A stretch of 64,000 nucleotides of DNA from Saccharopolyspora phatthalungensis (GCF_014203395.1 NZ_JACHIW010000001.1:4013501-4077500); one strand, 5' to 3'; numbered from the stretch's first letter, positions 26,986 to 36,847 are shown. Made by a program: numbers and translations. The notes: generated by a model from the sequence alone, not told the origin.

Positions 26986-27213
26986 CCCGAGCCGTGAAAC
27001 TGGCGGTTCTGTCCGGAACGGACCTGGACGGGTTCGTCCGCTGTGGATACCTGGCGGTCGCCTGCGGCCCCGATTTCCCGGCGTCAAGCGGTTCGTCGCA
27101 TAGATGTCCGAAGTGGACTGTCTAGCTTCGTGGGCAGCGGAGCAGCCGGTTCGTGCACGGGTAAGCCTCGCGCCCGCGGCTGCCTGTCGTGGCGGTGAGC
27201 CGCCCCGACGCGG

Positions 27214-27780
27214 TCAGCGTGGGTCGAGGGGGAGCGCACGGCCCAGGACAGCGAAGGGGCGCGGGTCGCCCGTGAAGCGGTAGTTGCGCAGGACGTCGGC
27301 GAAGCCGACCCGGCGGTACAGGCGCCAGGCGCGGGTCGGGCCTTCCGGCGTCGACAGCAGGACCTTGCTGCCCGGCGCTCCGGCGAGCAGGCGGCGCAGG
27401 ATCTCCTCGCCGAGGCCGGCGCCCTGGCTTCCCGGGTACACGTGCAACTCGGTCAGTTCGAAGTAGTCGTGCAGCCAGGCCTCGTCGCCGCCGGTGCTCA
27501 GCAGGCCGCGGCGGACCTGCTCGTGCCACCACTGGCCTGGGGCGCCGAGGTAGCCGTAGCCGACGCCGATGAGCTCCTCGCGATCGTTGAACGCGCCGAT
27601 GCAGCGCCAGCCCGCGCGCAGCATGTGCGCCGACCACATCGGGGCCCGCTGCTGCGCGGTCGTGGGCGGGTAGTTCATCGCGTGCACGTAGATCTGCAGG
27701 GCCTCGGGGAGTCGTGTCCGAAGCTGGTCCGTGGTCAGCTCGGTGATCCGGTCACAACTGGGGTATGGCACGGCGGTCAC
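27214..27780 (-). CDS. GNAT family N-acetyltransferase
   Basis: This 188-aa protein has the acetyl-CoA binding loop VYPGSQGAGLGEEILRRLL (motif A, Q/RxxGxG/A) at about 115-133 and a following motif B with YRRVGFADVLRNY. An N-terminal half with several aromatic residues probably shapes the acceptor site. Acceptor unknown; members of this size acetylate small amines or protein N-termini. Single gene, no operon partner. Confidence 0.85.
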   Translation of the reverse strand: MTAVPYPSCDRITELTTDQLRTRLPEALQIYVHAMNYPPTTAQQRAPMWSAHMLRAGWRCIGAFNDREELIGVGYGYLGAPGQWWHEQVRRGLLSTGGDEAWLHDYFELTELHVYPGSQGAGLGEEILRRLLAGAPGSKVLLSTPEGPTRAWRLYRRVGFADVLRNYRFTGDPRPFAVLGRALPLDPR

Positions 27781-27924
27781 GGCCGAACACTAACCCCTAC
27801 GCGGCGCGAGGTCTTTCCCCCGGCCGATCCTTTCCCGAGGGAGCCTGACCGGGTGGCGGATTCGGCCACTCGAGTGATCATCGCGGCCGGTCATGCCTCG
27901 AACAGGTGAGCAACGGCTCAATGC

Positions 27925-27953
27925 TTGAGTCGATCGAGGGAGCGCGCTAATCT
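27925..27953 (+). promoter_or_regulatory. Promoter of the HEPN operon
   Basis: TTGAGT (27925-27930), a 17-nt spacer, and TAATCT (27948-27953) make a good housekeeping-sigma promoter. The predicted start site falls near 27960, so the LexA box at 27962-27977 covers the first transcribed bases. Confidence 0.7.
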
Positions 27954-27961
27954 AAATTTGT

Positions 27962-27977
27962 TCGAACGCGAGTTCGA
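27962..27977. promoter_or_regulatory. LexA (SOS) box, perfect match
   Basis: TCGAACGCGAGTTCGA is an exact match to the actinobacterial SOS consensus TCGAAC-N4-GTTCGA, as is the recA box in this window. It lies just downstream of the -10 of the HEPN operon, a position where LexA would block transcription initiation or clearance. Confidence 0.85.
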
Positions 27978-28093
27978 TGAACTCCGGTTCGAGCGTCGAG
28001 TCCGGCGGTGGGGTGGGGGAAGCGCCCCGCCGCCGGACCTGCCGGCTCCCCACGGCAGGCGTGGACGGCTTCGTCGTGCAGAGGAGAACGCCG

Positions 28094-28540
28094 ATGTCTT
28101 TTTCCACTGGTCTCTCGATTCCGGCTCCGCGACACGCCGCGGACAACCACGAACCGACACCCGAGGCGGAGACGCCCGCCGGTGCCCTGTCGTTACTGCT
28201 CCACGCGCGAACGTGCCTGCACCGGGCCGAGGAGGCGGACCGCCCAGGCGAGCGATTCGTGGCGGCACACGTGGCCGCGTTACGTGCTGCCACGGCGGTC
28301 GTGGTGGCACGCTCTTGGCAGCGGGAGAACGGCCGCCCGGCCAGCGTGTGGACGTTGCTGACCGGGGCCGCTCCAGAGCTGCGGGAGTGGGCGGCCTACT
28401 TCGCGGCGCGTTCGGACCGGCGGGCCGCCGCCGAGGCGGGGGTGCCGACGATCACCTGGCTCGACGCCGATGGTCTGTTGGCGCGCAGCCGGGAATTCCT
28501 GGACATCGTGGGACGAAGCCTCCTGGGGGTGTCGCGATGA
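28094..28540 (+). CDS. SAV_6107-type HEPN domain protein, SOS-controlled
   Basis: This 148-aa mostly alpha-helical protein has a disordered N-terminus (about 1-30). The core opens with ALSLLLHARTCLHRAEEA and continues with RFVAAHVAALRAATAVVVARS, the pattern of the actinobacterial SAV_6107-like HEPN family. HEPN domains include RNases and nucleotide-binding partners. An R-x4-H string is present (RFVAAH) but lies in an early helix, so RNase activity is not assured. ATG 28094 has AGGAG 7 nt upstream. The LexA box at 27962 places it in the SOS regulon. Its stop overlaps the next start (ATGA). Confidence 0.75.
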   Translation: MSFSTGLSIPAPRHAADNHEPTPEAETPAGALSLLLHARTCLHRAEEADRPGERFVAAHVAALRAATAVVVARSWQRENGRPASVWTLLTGAAPELREWAAYFAARSDRRAAAEAGVPTITWLDADGLLARSREFLDIVGRSLLGVSR

Positions 28541-29307
28541 ACGGTACTGAAGTGGGACTCGACTACGGGCGGATGCTCGACCTGCTCGGCATCGAGGCCC
28601 AGCTGCTCATCGCGGCGACCCATGACGCGCACGTGGACACGCCCGTGTGGGGCGCGTCCGGACGGACCCTGGGGGAGGCGGTGCGGCAGCTGGGCGACCT
28701 GTGCGAGGACGCGCTGTCCTGGCTGGGGTCGGTCGAGGCGGAGCGGCGCTGGGACCTGCCGGACCAGCCGGAGCTGCGCGAGGTGACCGGCCGGTTCGGC
28801 GTCCGGTTGGCCGACCTGCTCGCCGAGTTCGGCGCCCGGCCGCCGCACGATCCGTGCCCGACTTGGTGGCCGGAGCAGCACACCGTCCGGTTCTGGCTGC
28901 GCCGGATGCTGCACGCCACGACGGTGTACCGGGCGGACGTGCAGGCAGCCGCGGGGGTGGTTGCGACGCCGATCGAGCCGGACGTGGCGGCCGACGGCAT
29001 CGACGAGGTGCTGCGGCTGTGGTTCGGTTACCGGCTGTACGCGCTCGGCATCACCGCCACCCGCCCATGCTCGGTCGGCGTGTCCGTGGCCGACTGGAAC
29101 TGGCTGGTCACCGCCGACCAGAATGGGGTCGCGGTGGTGAGTTCGGACGACGTGTCGACCACGACGCCCGACGCGGTGGTCGGCGGCGACGCGCCCTCGG
29201 TCTACCTCTGGATGTGGGGTCGGCTGCCGGATCGGGCCGTGGAGACCAGCGGCGATCCCGATGCGATCGCGCAGCTCTGGGGCCTGCTGCAACTGGCCAC
29301 CCGCTGA
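28537..29307 (+). CDS. Maleylpyruvate-isomerase/DinB-fold protein lacking the zinc ligands
   Basis: The protein has 256 aa. The N-terminal four-helix (DinB/MDMPI_N) domain spans about 10-145, then a C-terminal mixed domain resembles the SCP2-like part of mycothiol-dependent maleylpyruvate isomerases. In active members the last helix carries HExxxH, whose Glu and final His bind zinc. Here the matching string is HATTVY (126-131), with Ala127 and Tyr131, so the metal site is lost. Coupled by 4 nt to the HEPN gene and therefore under the same LexA box. A mycothiol-transfer activity is doubtful; a binding or regulatory role is more likely. Confidence 0.75.
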   Translation: MNGTEVGLDYGRMLDLLGIEAQLLIAATHDAHVDTPVWGASGRTLGEAVRQLGDLCEDALSWLGSVEAERRWDLPDQPELREVTGRFGVRLADLLAEFGARPPHDPCPTWWPEQHTVRFWLRRMLHATTVYRADVQAAAGVVATPIEPDVAADGIDEVLRLWFGYRLYALGITATRPCSVGVSVADWNWLVTADQNGVAVVSSDDVSTTTPDAVVGGDAPSVYLWMWGRLPDRAVETSGDPDAIAQLWGLLQLATR

Positions 29308-29436
29308 ACCTGTACTTGCGCCGTTGCCTCCCGGTTGTGGGTGCACGAGCCGCGCATACATGAGTCGGGGATCCCGTTGCCCAGGCGGCGAACTAAATGG
29401 TTTGCCTCGGCGGAGGGGCTGGGTCAATGTGGGCGC

Positions 29437-29955
29437 GTGCTGATCCGACGTGAAAGATGTGCCGACGTCGCTGCCATCCACGCGGTGCACGCCGCCGCGT
29501 TCGCGAACACCGCGCAGCCGGGCCGGATTCCGGCGGAGGCGGGCCTGGTCGACGCGCTGCGGGCCGGCGATGCCTGGTTGCCCGAGTTGTCGTTGGTGGC
29601 GGAGCGGGACGGCGAGATCGTGGGGCACGTGGTGTGCACCCGTGCGCACGTCGGAGCGGTCCCGGTGCTGGCGCTCGGTCCGGTCGGCGTGCCGCCGGCG
29701 TTGCAGGGGAAGGGGACCGGCACGGCGCTCATGCACGCGGTGCTCGGTGGCGCGGACGCGCTCGGCGAACCGATGGTGGTGCTGCTCGGCCACCTCGACT
29801 ACTACCCGAGGTTCGGCTTCGAACCCGCCGAGACGCATTGCATCACGCCGCCCGTGCCGGACTGGGCCTCGCATTTCCAGGTCCGCACCCTGACCGCCCA
29901 CCGGTCGTCCATCCGCGGCGAATTCGCCTACGCCAAGCCGTTCATGGAGCTGTAG
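29437..29955 (+). CDS. GNAT family N-acetyltransferase (YhbS-like)
   Basis: This 172-aa protein has LGPVGVPPALQGKGTGTALMHAVLGGA as acetyl-CoA binding motif A (QGKGTG) and ends with the segment YPRFGFEPA typical of YhbS-type enzymes. The open frame extends 34 codons upstream, but similarity begins at GTG 29437 (VLIRRERCADVAAIHAVH). Acceptor unknown. The last 14 nt overlap the convergent small membrane gene. Confidence 0.83.
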   Translation: MLIRRERCADVAAIHAVHAAAFANTAQPGRIPAEAGLVDALRAGDAWLPELSLVAERDGEIVGHVVCTRAHVGAVPVLALGPVGVPPALQGKGTGTALMHAVLGGADALGEPMVVLLGHLDYYPRFGFEPAETHCITPPVPDWASHFQVRTLTAHRSSIRGEFAYAKPFMEL

Positions 29956-30157
29956 CGGCGAGCGCCCACAGGAGGCCCAGCAGCACGCCGACCGCGGCGT
30001 AGGTCGCGAAGAACGCGACCACCGCCACCGTCGCGGCGGTGCTGACCAGGCCGAAGAAGTGGCCGAAGCCGCGCCACGAGCGGTCCTGCCGCCGGAGCCA
30101 GTGCAGCGAAAGCCCACCGCACAGCGTCGCGGCGGCGAGCTGAATCCAGATCATCAT
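29942..30157 (-). CDS. Small membrane protein, 71 aa
   Basis: Two hydrophobic helices (about 1-18 and 36-66) flank a basic loop (RRQDRSWRGF). Function unknown. It starts 33 nt after the lhr stop codon in the same direction and could be the last gene of that transcript. Its 3' end overlaps the GNAT gene by 14 nt, tail to tail. Confidence 0.55.
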   Translation of the reverse strand: MMIWIQLAAATLCGGLSLHWLRRQDRSWRGFGHFFGLVSTAATVAVVAFFATYAAVGVLLGLLWALAATAP

Positions 30158-30190
30158 CGCATCTTGCCCGGCTGGGTTCTGGGCTCGCGG

Positions 30191-33100
30191 TCAGGCGCGG
30201 AGCCGCAAACCCTTCGGTGTGGCACGGAATCCTGCCTCGGTGAGCACATTGGCCAGATGGGATCCCCAAGCTCCTTCGCCGTCGGCGCGCTGTACCGCGA
30301 GCTGATCCAACCAGCCATCCCGGACGACGCGGGCCAACCCGGCCGCCGCCCGGCGCAGCGCGGCTTCGTCGTCGGTGAACGACAGCAACGACTTTCCGCC
30401 GCGCTCGACGTAGAACACCGCTTCGCCGGAGACCAGCACCACGAGCGCGCCGGCCTTGCGTCCCGGCCGATGCCGGGTTTCGCCCATCACCGCAGGCCAT
30501 TCCAACGCGCCGCCGTAGGGCTGCGCCGGATCGGCCGCCGCCAGCACCACCGCATCGTCGTCGCCGTCATCGCGCGACAAGGCGCGCAAGCGGTCGATCG
30601 CGCCGGGCACCGCGAACTGCGCGGCGCCAAGGCCCTCGATGACGTATCCGCGCCGGCATCGACCGGATTCCTCCATCGCTCGAAGTACCTTATACACAGC
30701 GGAAAATCCACCCGTGACGCGTTCGATGTCCAGCGCCCCGCGAGTCAGCACCCCGTGCCGCTCCAAGAACGCCTCGGCGCGCGCGTGCGCCCGGCGCGTC
30801 GGGTCGCCGGACAGCCGCGGCGCCAGTGACCAGCGCCCGGATACCGCAGGCGGGCCACTGCGACTGGGCATCGCCGGCCGACCTGCCCGCAACCGTGCAT
30901 AACGGCCGCGCGGTGCGCTGCGCCGCGGCTTGTGCGCCGCGCCGCGTCCCGATACCAGGGCCCGCAGCGGCGCCAGAGTGTCGTTGGTGACCGTGCCCGA
31001 CCAAACCAGATCCCATAACGCCGAGGTGACCGCGTCGTCGGCGGGCGCGGACTCGTCTTGCTCCAACAACAGCGCCCCCGCGCGATCCGCCAAGTGGCGG
31101 AAGAACAACGCGCCACCATCCAATGCGGACACCACAGCGCGATGCAGCGGCGAGTCGGTGCCGGACTCCTCCGGCGGATCCGGCAGGAGCAGATCGGCGA
31201 CATCGGTGGGCGCCAGCGCGATCCAGCCGTCGCCACCCGCCAGGGAACCGGAGCCGACCCAGGTCACTTCGCCGGTCGAGGTGAGCTCGTCGAGCAGCGC
31301 GGGGGAGTAGCCGGGCAACCGGGCGGGCAAGATCAGCGATTCCAGCCCGCTCGCCGGAACCGGCGCCCCCGCGAGCTGCTCGATGACGGCATACACATCG
31401 TCCACTGTGGGCGCCGTGCGCAACCGGGCTCCGATGCCATGCCATGCTGGCAGGAAACGGCCCAACGCCGCCGGTTCCACCGGCTCGACCTCCGCGCGTA
31501 GGCGCGCCAGCGACGCCCGCCGCAGCCTCCGTAGCACCTCGGCGTCGCAATACTCCAAGGCTCCGCCGCCACCGGCCTCCAGCGGTCGCAGCTCACCGCG
31601 GACCAGCCGCCCGGTACCGGTCAGCCGATCCAGCACGCCGTGCACCACCGCTACGCCCAGCCCGAATCGTTGCGCTGCCGCGTCGGCGGTGAACGGCCCA
31701 CGGCAGCGCGCGTACCGGATCAGCAGATCACCCAGCGGATCTGTCACCGGTTCGGTGAACGCCTCCGGCACGCCCACCGGCAGCGCGACCCCCAGCGCAT
31801 CGCGGACCTTGCCCGCGTCGTCGATCGGAATCCAACGCTGTTCACCGGCGATGCGGACCCGCAACACCCGCCGCTGGTCGACCAGGTCCGCGAGCCACTC
31901 CGCCCGCACGCCCCGCGCTTCGGCTTCCGACGTGGACAGATCACCCAGGAACCGCAGAATGTCCATCGTGGACTCGGCATCGCGGGCATGCCGATCGGGG
32001 GCGAGCCGTTGCAGCTGCTGCTCGATCTCGTCGAGCGCTTCGGAATCGAGCAGTTCCCGCAATGCTTCCGAGCCGAGCAGCTCTGCCAGCAGCGTCGAAT
32101 CCAGGCTCAACGCCGCCGACCTGCGCTCCGCCAGCGGCGCGTCGGTCTCGTACAGGAACATGCCGATGTAGCCGAACAGGAGGCTGCGCGCGAACGGCGA
32201 GGGCGTCGGGGTCTCGACCTCGACCACCCGCACCTTCCGCGCCGCGACCTGCGACATCAGTTCGGTCAACCCGGGCAGGTCGTAGACGTCCTGCAAGCAC
32301 TCCCGCATCGCCTCCAGCACGATCGGGAACTGCTCGTACTGGGCGGCCACCGCAAGCAACTGCGCGGCCCGCTGCCGCTGCTGCCACAGCGGCGTGCGGC
32401 GGCGCGGATCCCGGCGCGGCAGCAGCAGCGCCCGTGCCGCGCACTCCCGGAACCGGGCCGCGAACAGCGCCGAACCGCCGACCTCGTCGGTCACCACCTG
32501 CTGCACTTCCTCCGGCGGCAGCAGGACGTCCTCGGCGGTGGGCAGCACTTCCGCGCCGGACTCGTCCAGCGCATCGGCCAACCGCAGCACGATCCCGTCG
32601 TCGGAGGAGGCGACCTGCGGTTCGATCCCGCGTCGTTCGCGGATCCGGGCGCCGATGGCCAGCGCCCACGGGCCGTTCACCTTGGCGCCGAACGGCGAAT
32701 GCACCACCATCCGCCAATCGCCGAGCTCGTCGCGGAACCGCTCCACCAGGATCGTGCGGTCGTCCGGGACGTGCCGGGTCGCCCGCCGCTGCTCGTCCAG
32801 ATAGGACAGCAGGTTGTCCTGGGCCCACGCGTCCAGCCCGGCGGTCGCGATGCGGCTTCGCGCCGCCGCGGTGTCGGCGCTGGTCAGCTCCCGGACGAAG
32901 GCGCCCAGCGCGCGCCCGAGCTCCAGCGGCCGTCCCGGTGAATCGCCCTTCCAGAACGGCATCCGGCCCGGCTCGCCCGGCGCCGGCACCACCACGACCC
33001 GGTCGTGCGTGATGTCCTCCACCCGCCAGGCCGAGGTGCCCAGCAGGAAGGTGTCGCCGACCCGCGACTCGTAGACCATCTCCTCGTCGAGCTCGCCGAC

Positions 33101-34762
33101 CCGGACCCCGCCCTTGCCCGCGGCGTCGTCGCCGGGCGTGGTCACCGTGAACAGGCCCCGGTCCGGGATCGTGCCGCCGGAGGTCACCGCGAGTCGCTGC
33201 GCACCGGGCCGGGCGCGAAGCTCGTCGTTCACCCGGTCCCACACGATGCGGGCCCGCAGCTCCCCGAACTCCTCGCTGGGATAGCGGCCCGCCAGCATGT
33301 CCAGCACCGCGTGCAGTGCCGAGTCCGGCAGCCCCGCGTAGGGCGCGGCCCGCCGCAGCAGGGCCGCGAGCTGCGATACCGGCCAGGTGTCCATCGCGAC
33401 CATCGAAACGATGTGCTGCGCCAGCACGTCCAGCGGGTTGCGCGGGAAGGACAGCCACTCGATCAGTCCGTTGGCCATCCGCTCGGACACCACCGCGCAG
33501 CCGACGAGGTCGCCCCTGAACTTCGGAAAAACCACACCCCGCGACACCGCGCCGACCTGGTGCCCGCCGCGCCCGATGCGCTGCAGCCCGGAGGCCACGC
33601 TCGGCGGCGTCTCCACCTGGATCACCAGGTCCACCGCGCCCATGTCGATGCCCAGCTCCAGCGATGAGGTGGCCACCACGCAGGCCAGCCGCCCGGATTT
33701 AAGCTCCTCCTCGACCACCACCCGCTGTTCCTTCGACATCGAGCCGTGGTGCGCCTTGGCGACGATCGGCGCCGCGCCGCCGCCGATCCCGGAACCGCCC
33801 ACGGCCTCGGCCGGGAACCGGTCCAACGGCACGGGTTCTTCGGCCGCGAGCTCGTTGATCCCGGCGGTGAGCCGCTCGGCCAGCCGCCGGGAGTTGGTGA
33901 ACACGATGGTCGAGCGGTGCTGCCGGATCAGCTCCAGGATCCGCCCCTGCACCGACGGCCAGATCGACGTGTGCTGCTCGGCGCCTGCCGCCGGGCCCTC
34001 GACCTCGCCGGTTGACGCGCCCAGCTCGGCCATGTCCGGTACCGGCACCTCGACCCGGACTTCGACCTCCTTGGGGTGCGCGGGCTGGATCGTGCGCACC
34101 GGCCGACCACCGGCCAGGAAGGTCCGCACCTCCTCCACCGGGCGGACCGTGGCGGACAGTCCGATGCGCTGCGCGGGCTGCGGCAAGAGCTCGTCCAGCC
34201 GCTCCAGTGAGAGCGACAGGTGGGCCCCGCGCTTGGTGCCCGCCACCGCGTGGACCTCGTCGACGATCACGGTCTCGATGCCGCGCAGCGACTCGCGAGC
34301 CGCCGAGGTCAGCAGCAGGAACAACGATTCGGGCGTGGTGACCAGCACGTCGGGCGGGGTGCGGGCGAACGAGCGGCGCTGGTCGGCGGGGGTGTCCCCG
34401 GTGCGGATGCCCACCCGGATATCCGGCGGGAGGCTGCCGCGACGCTGCGCGGCTTGCCGGATCCCGGCCAGCGGCGCCCGCAGGTTGCGTTCCACGTCGA
34501 CGGCCAGTGCCTTCAGCGGCGAGACGTAAAGCACCCGGCAGCGCTGCTTCGCCTCGGCGGGAGTGCCTTCGACGGACAGTTTGTCCAGGGCGGAAAGGAA
34601 GGCCGCGAGCGTCTTGCCGGAACCGGTCGGCGCGACCACGAGAGCGTGGTCGCCCTCGGCGATCGCCTCCCACGCCCCGCGCTGCGCTTCGGTAGGTGCG
34701 GCGAAGGCACCGCGGAACCAGTCGCGGGTCGCCGCGGAGAAGCCGTCCAGCACGTCGCTCAT
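30191..34762 (-). CDS. lhr: Lhr-type DNA helicase (large SF2 helicase with C-terminal extension)
   Basis: This 1523-aa ATP-dependent 3'-5' helicase is linked to DNA repair in mycobacteria. Motif I APTGSGKT is near residue 42, then TTPES (Ia/b), DEVH in VIVDEVHAV (II), SATV (III), TNSRRLAERL (IV), ATSSLELGIDMGAVD (V) and QRIGRGGHQ (VI). The Lhr winged-helix and beta-barrel core follows, and a C-terminal domain of about 600 residues is present, so this is the full-length form (about 1500 aa in M. smegmatis). ATG 34762 is preceded by GGAGAG. No LexA box lies upstream. Confidence 0.93.
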   Translation of the reverse strand: MSDVLDGFSAATRDWFRGAFAAPTEAQRGAWEAIAEGDHALVVAPTGSGKTLAAFLSALDKLSVEGTPAEAKQRCRVLYVSPLKALAVDVERNLRAPLAGIRQAAQRRGSLPPDIRVGIRTGDTPADQRRSFARTPPDVLVTTPESLFLLLTSAARESLRGIETVIVDEVHAVAGTKRGAHLSLSLERLDELLPQPAQRIGLSATVRPVEEVRTFLAGGRPVRTIQPAHPKEVEVRVEVPVPDMAELGASTGEVEGPAAGAEQHTSIWPSVQGRILELIRQHRSTIVFTNSRRLAERLTAGINELAAEEPVPLDRFPAEAVGGSGIGGGAAPIVAKAHHGSMSKEQRVVVEEELKSGRLACVVATSSLELGIDMGAVDLVIQVETPPSVASGLQRIGRGGHQVGAVSRGVVFPKFRGDLVGCAVVSERMANGLIEWLSFPRNPLDVLAQHIVSMVAMDTWPVSQLAALLRRAAPYAGLPDSALHAVLDMLAGRYPSEEFGELRARIVWDRVNDELRARPGAQRLAVTSGGTIPDRGLFTVTTPGDDAAGKGGVRVGELDEEMVYESRVGDTFLLGTSAWRVEDITHDRVVVVPAPGEPGRMPFWKGDSPGRPLELGRALGAFVRELTSADTAAARSRIATAGLDAWAQDNLLSYLDEQRRATRHVPDDRTILVERFRDELGDWRMVVHSPFGAKVNGPWALAIGARIRERRGIEPQVASSDDGIVLRLADALDESGAEVLPTAEDVLLPPEEVQQVVTDEVGGSALFAARFRECAARALLLPRRDPRRRTPLWQQRQRAAQLLAVAAQYEQFPIVLEAMRECLQDVYDLPGLTELMSQVAARKVRVVEVETPTPSPFARSLLFGYIGMFLYETDAPLAERRSAALSLDSTLLAELLGSEALRELLDSEALDEIEQQLQRLAPDRHARDAESTMDILRFLGDLSTSEAEARGVRAEWLADLVDQRRVLRVRIAGEQRWIPIDDAGKVRDALGVALPVGVPEAFTEPVTDPLGDLLIRYARCRGPFTADAAAQRFGLGVAVVHGVLDRLTGTGRLVRGELRPLEAGGGGALEYCDAEVLRRLRRASLARLRAEVEPVEPAALGRFLPAWHGIGARLRTAPTVDDVYAVIEQLAGAPVPASGLESLILPARLPGYSPALLDELTSTGEVTWVGSGSLAGGDGWIALAPTDVADLLLPDPPEESGTDSPLHRAVVSALDGGALFFRHLADRAGALLLEQDESAPADDAVTSALWDLVWSGTVTNDTLAPLRALVSGRGAAHKPRRSAPRGRYARLRAGRPAMPSRSGPPAVSGRWSLAPRLSGDPTRRAHARAEAFLERHGVLTRGALDIERVTGGFSAVYKVLRAMEESGRCRRGYVIEGLGAAQFAVPGAIDRLRALSRDDGDDDAVVLAAADPAQPYGGALEWPAVMGETRHRPGRKAGALVVLVSGEAVFYVERGGKSLLSFTDDEAALRRAAAGLARVVRDGWLDQLAVQRADGEGAWGSHLANVLTEAGFRATPKGLRLRA

Positions 34763-35023
34763 CTCTCCATGCTGGACCAACACCCCGACACCGAACACGT
34801 CATGAGCAGCGATAGTCGCCACAACGGCCACCGGAGCGGAGCGGTCAAGACCTGAGGCCGCTGGAACGACCTGGCGGCGGTCGCCGCGACTCGCGCTCGG
34901 GCCGCACTGTCCACAAGAGCTGCCGCCACGTGATGCGGGACGAATGCGGGGGATCTTTGCAAATCGCAGTCCCGGACGTGGCAGCATTCGAACCCGAAAG
35001 CGTCAGGCGTGGGAGGGAGACGG

Positions 35024-36847
35024 GTGCGCGTCCTGTCAGTCGATCTCGGCACCTCGAACACCGTCGCGGTGCTGTCCGCACACGGCCGGCCACCGCGAGT
35101 GGTCGAAGTGGACGGCTCGGCCACCATGCCATCGGCGGTGTTCGCCGCCGAGGACGGCGCGATCATCGTCGGCCGCGACGCCGAGCGCCGGGCCCGGCTC
35201 GATCCGTCCAGGTTCGAGCCGAACCCGAAGCGCCGCGTCGACGAGAGCACCCTACTGCTCGGCGACAACGTCATCACCGTCACCGACGCGCTGGCCGCGG
35301 TGCTGCACCGGGTCGCCGAGGAGACATCCCGGCAACTCGGCGGCGTCCAGCCCGACGAGGTCCGGCTGACCCATCCCGCGCAGTGGGGCACGGTCCGCCG
35401 CAACGTGCTGCTGTCGGCCGCCCGGCTGGCCGGGTTCAACTGCAACCTGGTGCTGGTACCCGAGCCGGTCGCCGCCGCCGCGCATTTCGCGTCGTTCCCC
35501 GACCGCACCCTCAACACCGGCCAGGCGCTGGCCGTCTACGACCTGGGCGCGGGCACCTTCGACTGCGCGATCGTGGGCGCCACCCAGAACGGTTTCGCGG
35601 TGCTGGCCGAGGACGGCCTGGCCGACCTCGGCGGGCTGGACGTCGACCAAGCGCTGCTGGAGCACGTCGGGCGGCAGGTCTCCAACAAGGATCCGCAGCG
35701 CTGGCAGCGACTGCTGCGTCCGGAGACGACCGGCGACCGGCGGGCCCAACGCGCCCTGCGCGAAGACGTCCGCGCCGCCAAGGAAGCCCTCTCCCGGCAC
35801 CCGCAGACCGAAGTGCCGATGCCGGAACCCTTCCAGGACGTGCTGATCACCCGCGCGGAGCTGGAAGCACTGGTGCGGCCGAGCATGCTGCGCAGCGTCG
35901 AGTTGCTAGTCGCGGTGCTGCGTTCCAACGGCATGGTGCCGGAGCACCTCGCGGGGATCTACCTGGTGGGCGGCTCCAGCCGGTTGCCGCTGGTCGCGAG
36001 CCTGATCGGCGAACAGCTGCGGATCGTGCCGACGACCCTCGACCAGCCGGAGACCGCCGTCGCGCTGGGGGCGCACCACGTGTCTCGAGACGGGGCCGCG
36101 ATGTGGACCCAGGACCTCCGGACCAACCCGCCGTCGGGCCCGGTCGCCATCCCATACGCCGGCCAACAACCGCAGACCGGCTACCGCGAACCCGACACGG
36201 TCCGCACCTATCCCGTCGTCGCGCCGCCCCGGCCCCACTTCCAGCAGTCCGCGGCCGAACCCGATTCCCGGCGCAACCTGCTGATCGGCCTCGGCGCGGT
36301 CGCGGCCGTCGCGGTGATTGTCGCGATCGTGGCCATCGTCGTTCGCGCGACCGGCGGCACGAACGCGCCCAGCGCGGCGGAATGCCAGCAGCCCGGCACC
36401 ATCGACGCCAAGGGCTTCACCCCCTGCCTGCGCAACCTCGCCGGCGACGTCCCCGAGCACTCCAACTGCGCGCCCGGCTGGCAGCGGATCATGCCCGGCC
36501 TGCGGGAGCTAGGCGGGAGCGTGGTGTCCTGCTCGATCGGAAACCCCAACGAGGGCACCCAGATCGTCTACACCCAGCTGGACACCCAGGAGGCGGCGCA
36601 GCGGCGGGCCGACCTGCTGCTGGAGTTCAACGGCGTGACCAGCGACCAGGTCGAGGCGGAGTGGAGCGGCAACGGCCTGTCCGGCACGTACCGCGCGGTC
36701 ACCAGTGACACCTTCGGCACCGTGGTGTTCACCGTCGATGACCGGCCGTTGGTCGGGATGGTGCTCAAGCCCAACGACAAGAAGCAGTTAGACCCGAACA
36801 CGATGGCCGACGAGTTCGAGCAGACGATCCAGCCCGGCACGGCCTGA
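35024..36847 (+). CDS. Membrane-anchored Hsp70-like protein with extracytoplasmic Cys-containing domain
   Basis: The protein has 607 aa. Residues 1 to about 345 form an actin/Hsp70-type ATPase: [14 protein letters not shown] (phosphate 1), [15 protein letters not shown] (phosphate 2) and [12 protein letters not shown] (adenosine). There is no Hsp70 substrate-binding domain. A Pro/Gln-rich linker leads to one membrane helix (about 418-443) and an outer domain of about 160 residues with four Cys (likely two disulfides). An ATPase inside and a sensor-like domain outside suggests signalling or envelope assembly (inference). GTG 35024 has GGAGG (35012-35016) 7 nt upstream; GTG 35009 would contain that site. 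Confidence 0.82.
   Translation: MRVLSVDLGTSNTVAVLSAHGRPPRVVEVDGSATMPSAVFAAEDGAIIVGRDAERRARLDPSRFEPNPKRRVDESTLLLGDNVITVTDALAAVLHRVAEETSRQLGGVQPDEVRLTHPAQWGTVRRNVLLSAARLAGFNCNLVLVPEPVAAAAHFASFPDRTLNTGQALAVYDLGAGTFDCAIVGATQNGFAVLAEDGLADLGGLDVDQALLEHVGRQVSNKDPQRWQRLLRPETTGDRRAQRALREDVRAAKEALSRHPQTEVPMPEPFQDVLITRAELEALVRPSMLRSVELLVAVLRSNGMVPEHLAGIYLVGGSSRLPLVASLIGEQLRIVPTTLDQPETAVALGAHHVSRDGAAMWTQDLRTNPPSGPVAIPYAGQQPQTGYREPDTVRTYPVVAPPRPHFQQSAAEPDSRRNLLIGLGAVAAVAVIVAIVAIVVRATGGTNAPSAAECQQPGTIDAKGFTPCLRNLAGDVPEHSNCAPGWQRIMPGLRELGGSVVSCSIGNPNEGTQIVYTQLDTQEAAQRRADLLLEFNGVTSDQVEAEWSGNGLSGTYRAVTSDTFGTVVFTVDDRPLVGMVLKPNDKKQLDPNTMADEFEQTIQPGTA

Noticed and set aside
26728..27087. 119-codon minus-strand frame at the end of the DUF885 gene
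   Set aside because: Mostly antisense to DUF885, Pro/Arg-rich and without ribosome site or motif.
28094..29307. HEPN-MNT toxin-antitoxin pair
   Set aside because: The partner is a DinB/MDMPI-fold protein, not a minimal nucleotidyltransferase, and control is by LexA. Another toxin-antitoxin type remains possible but unsupported.
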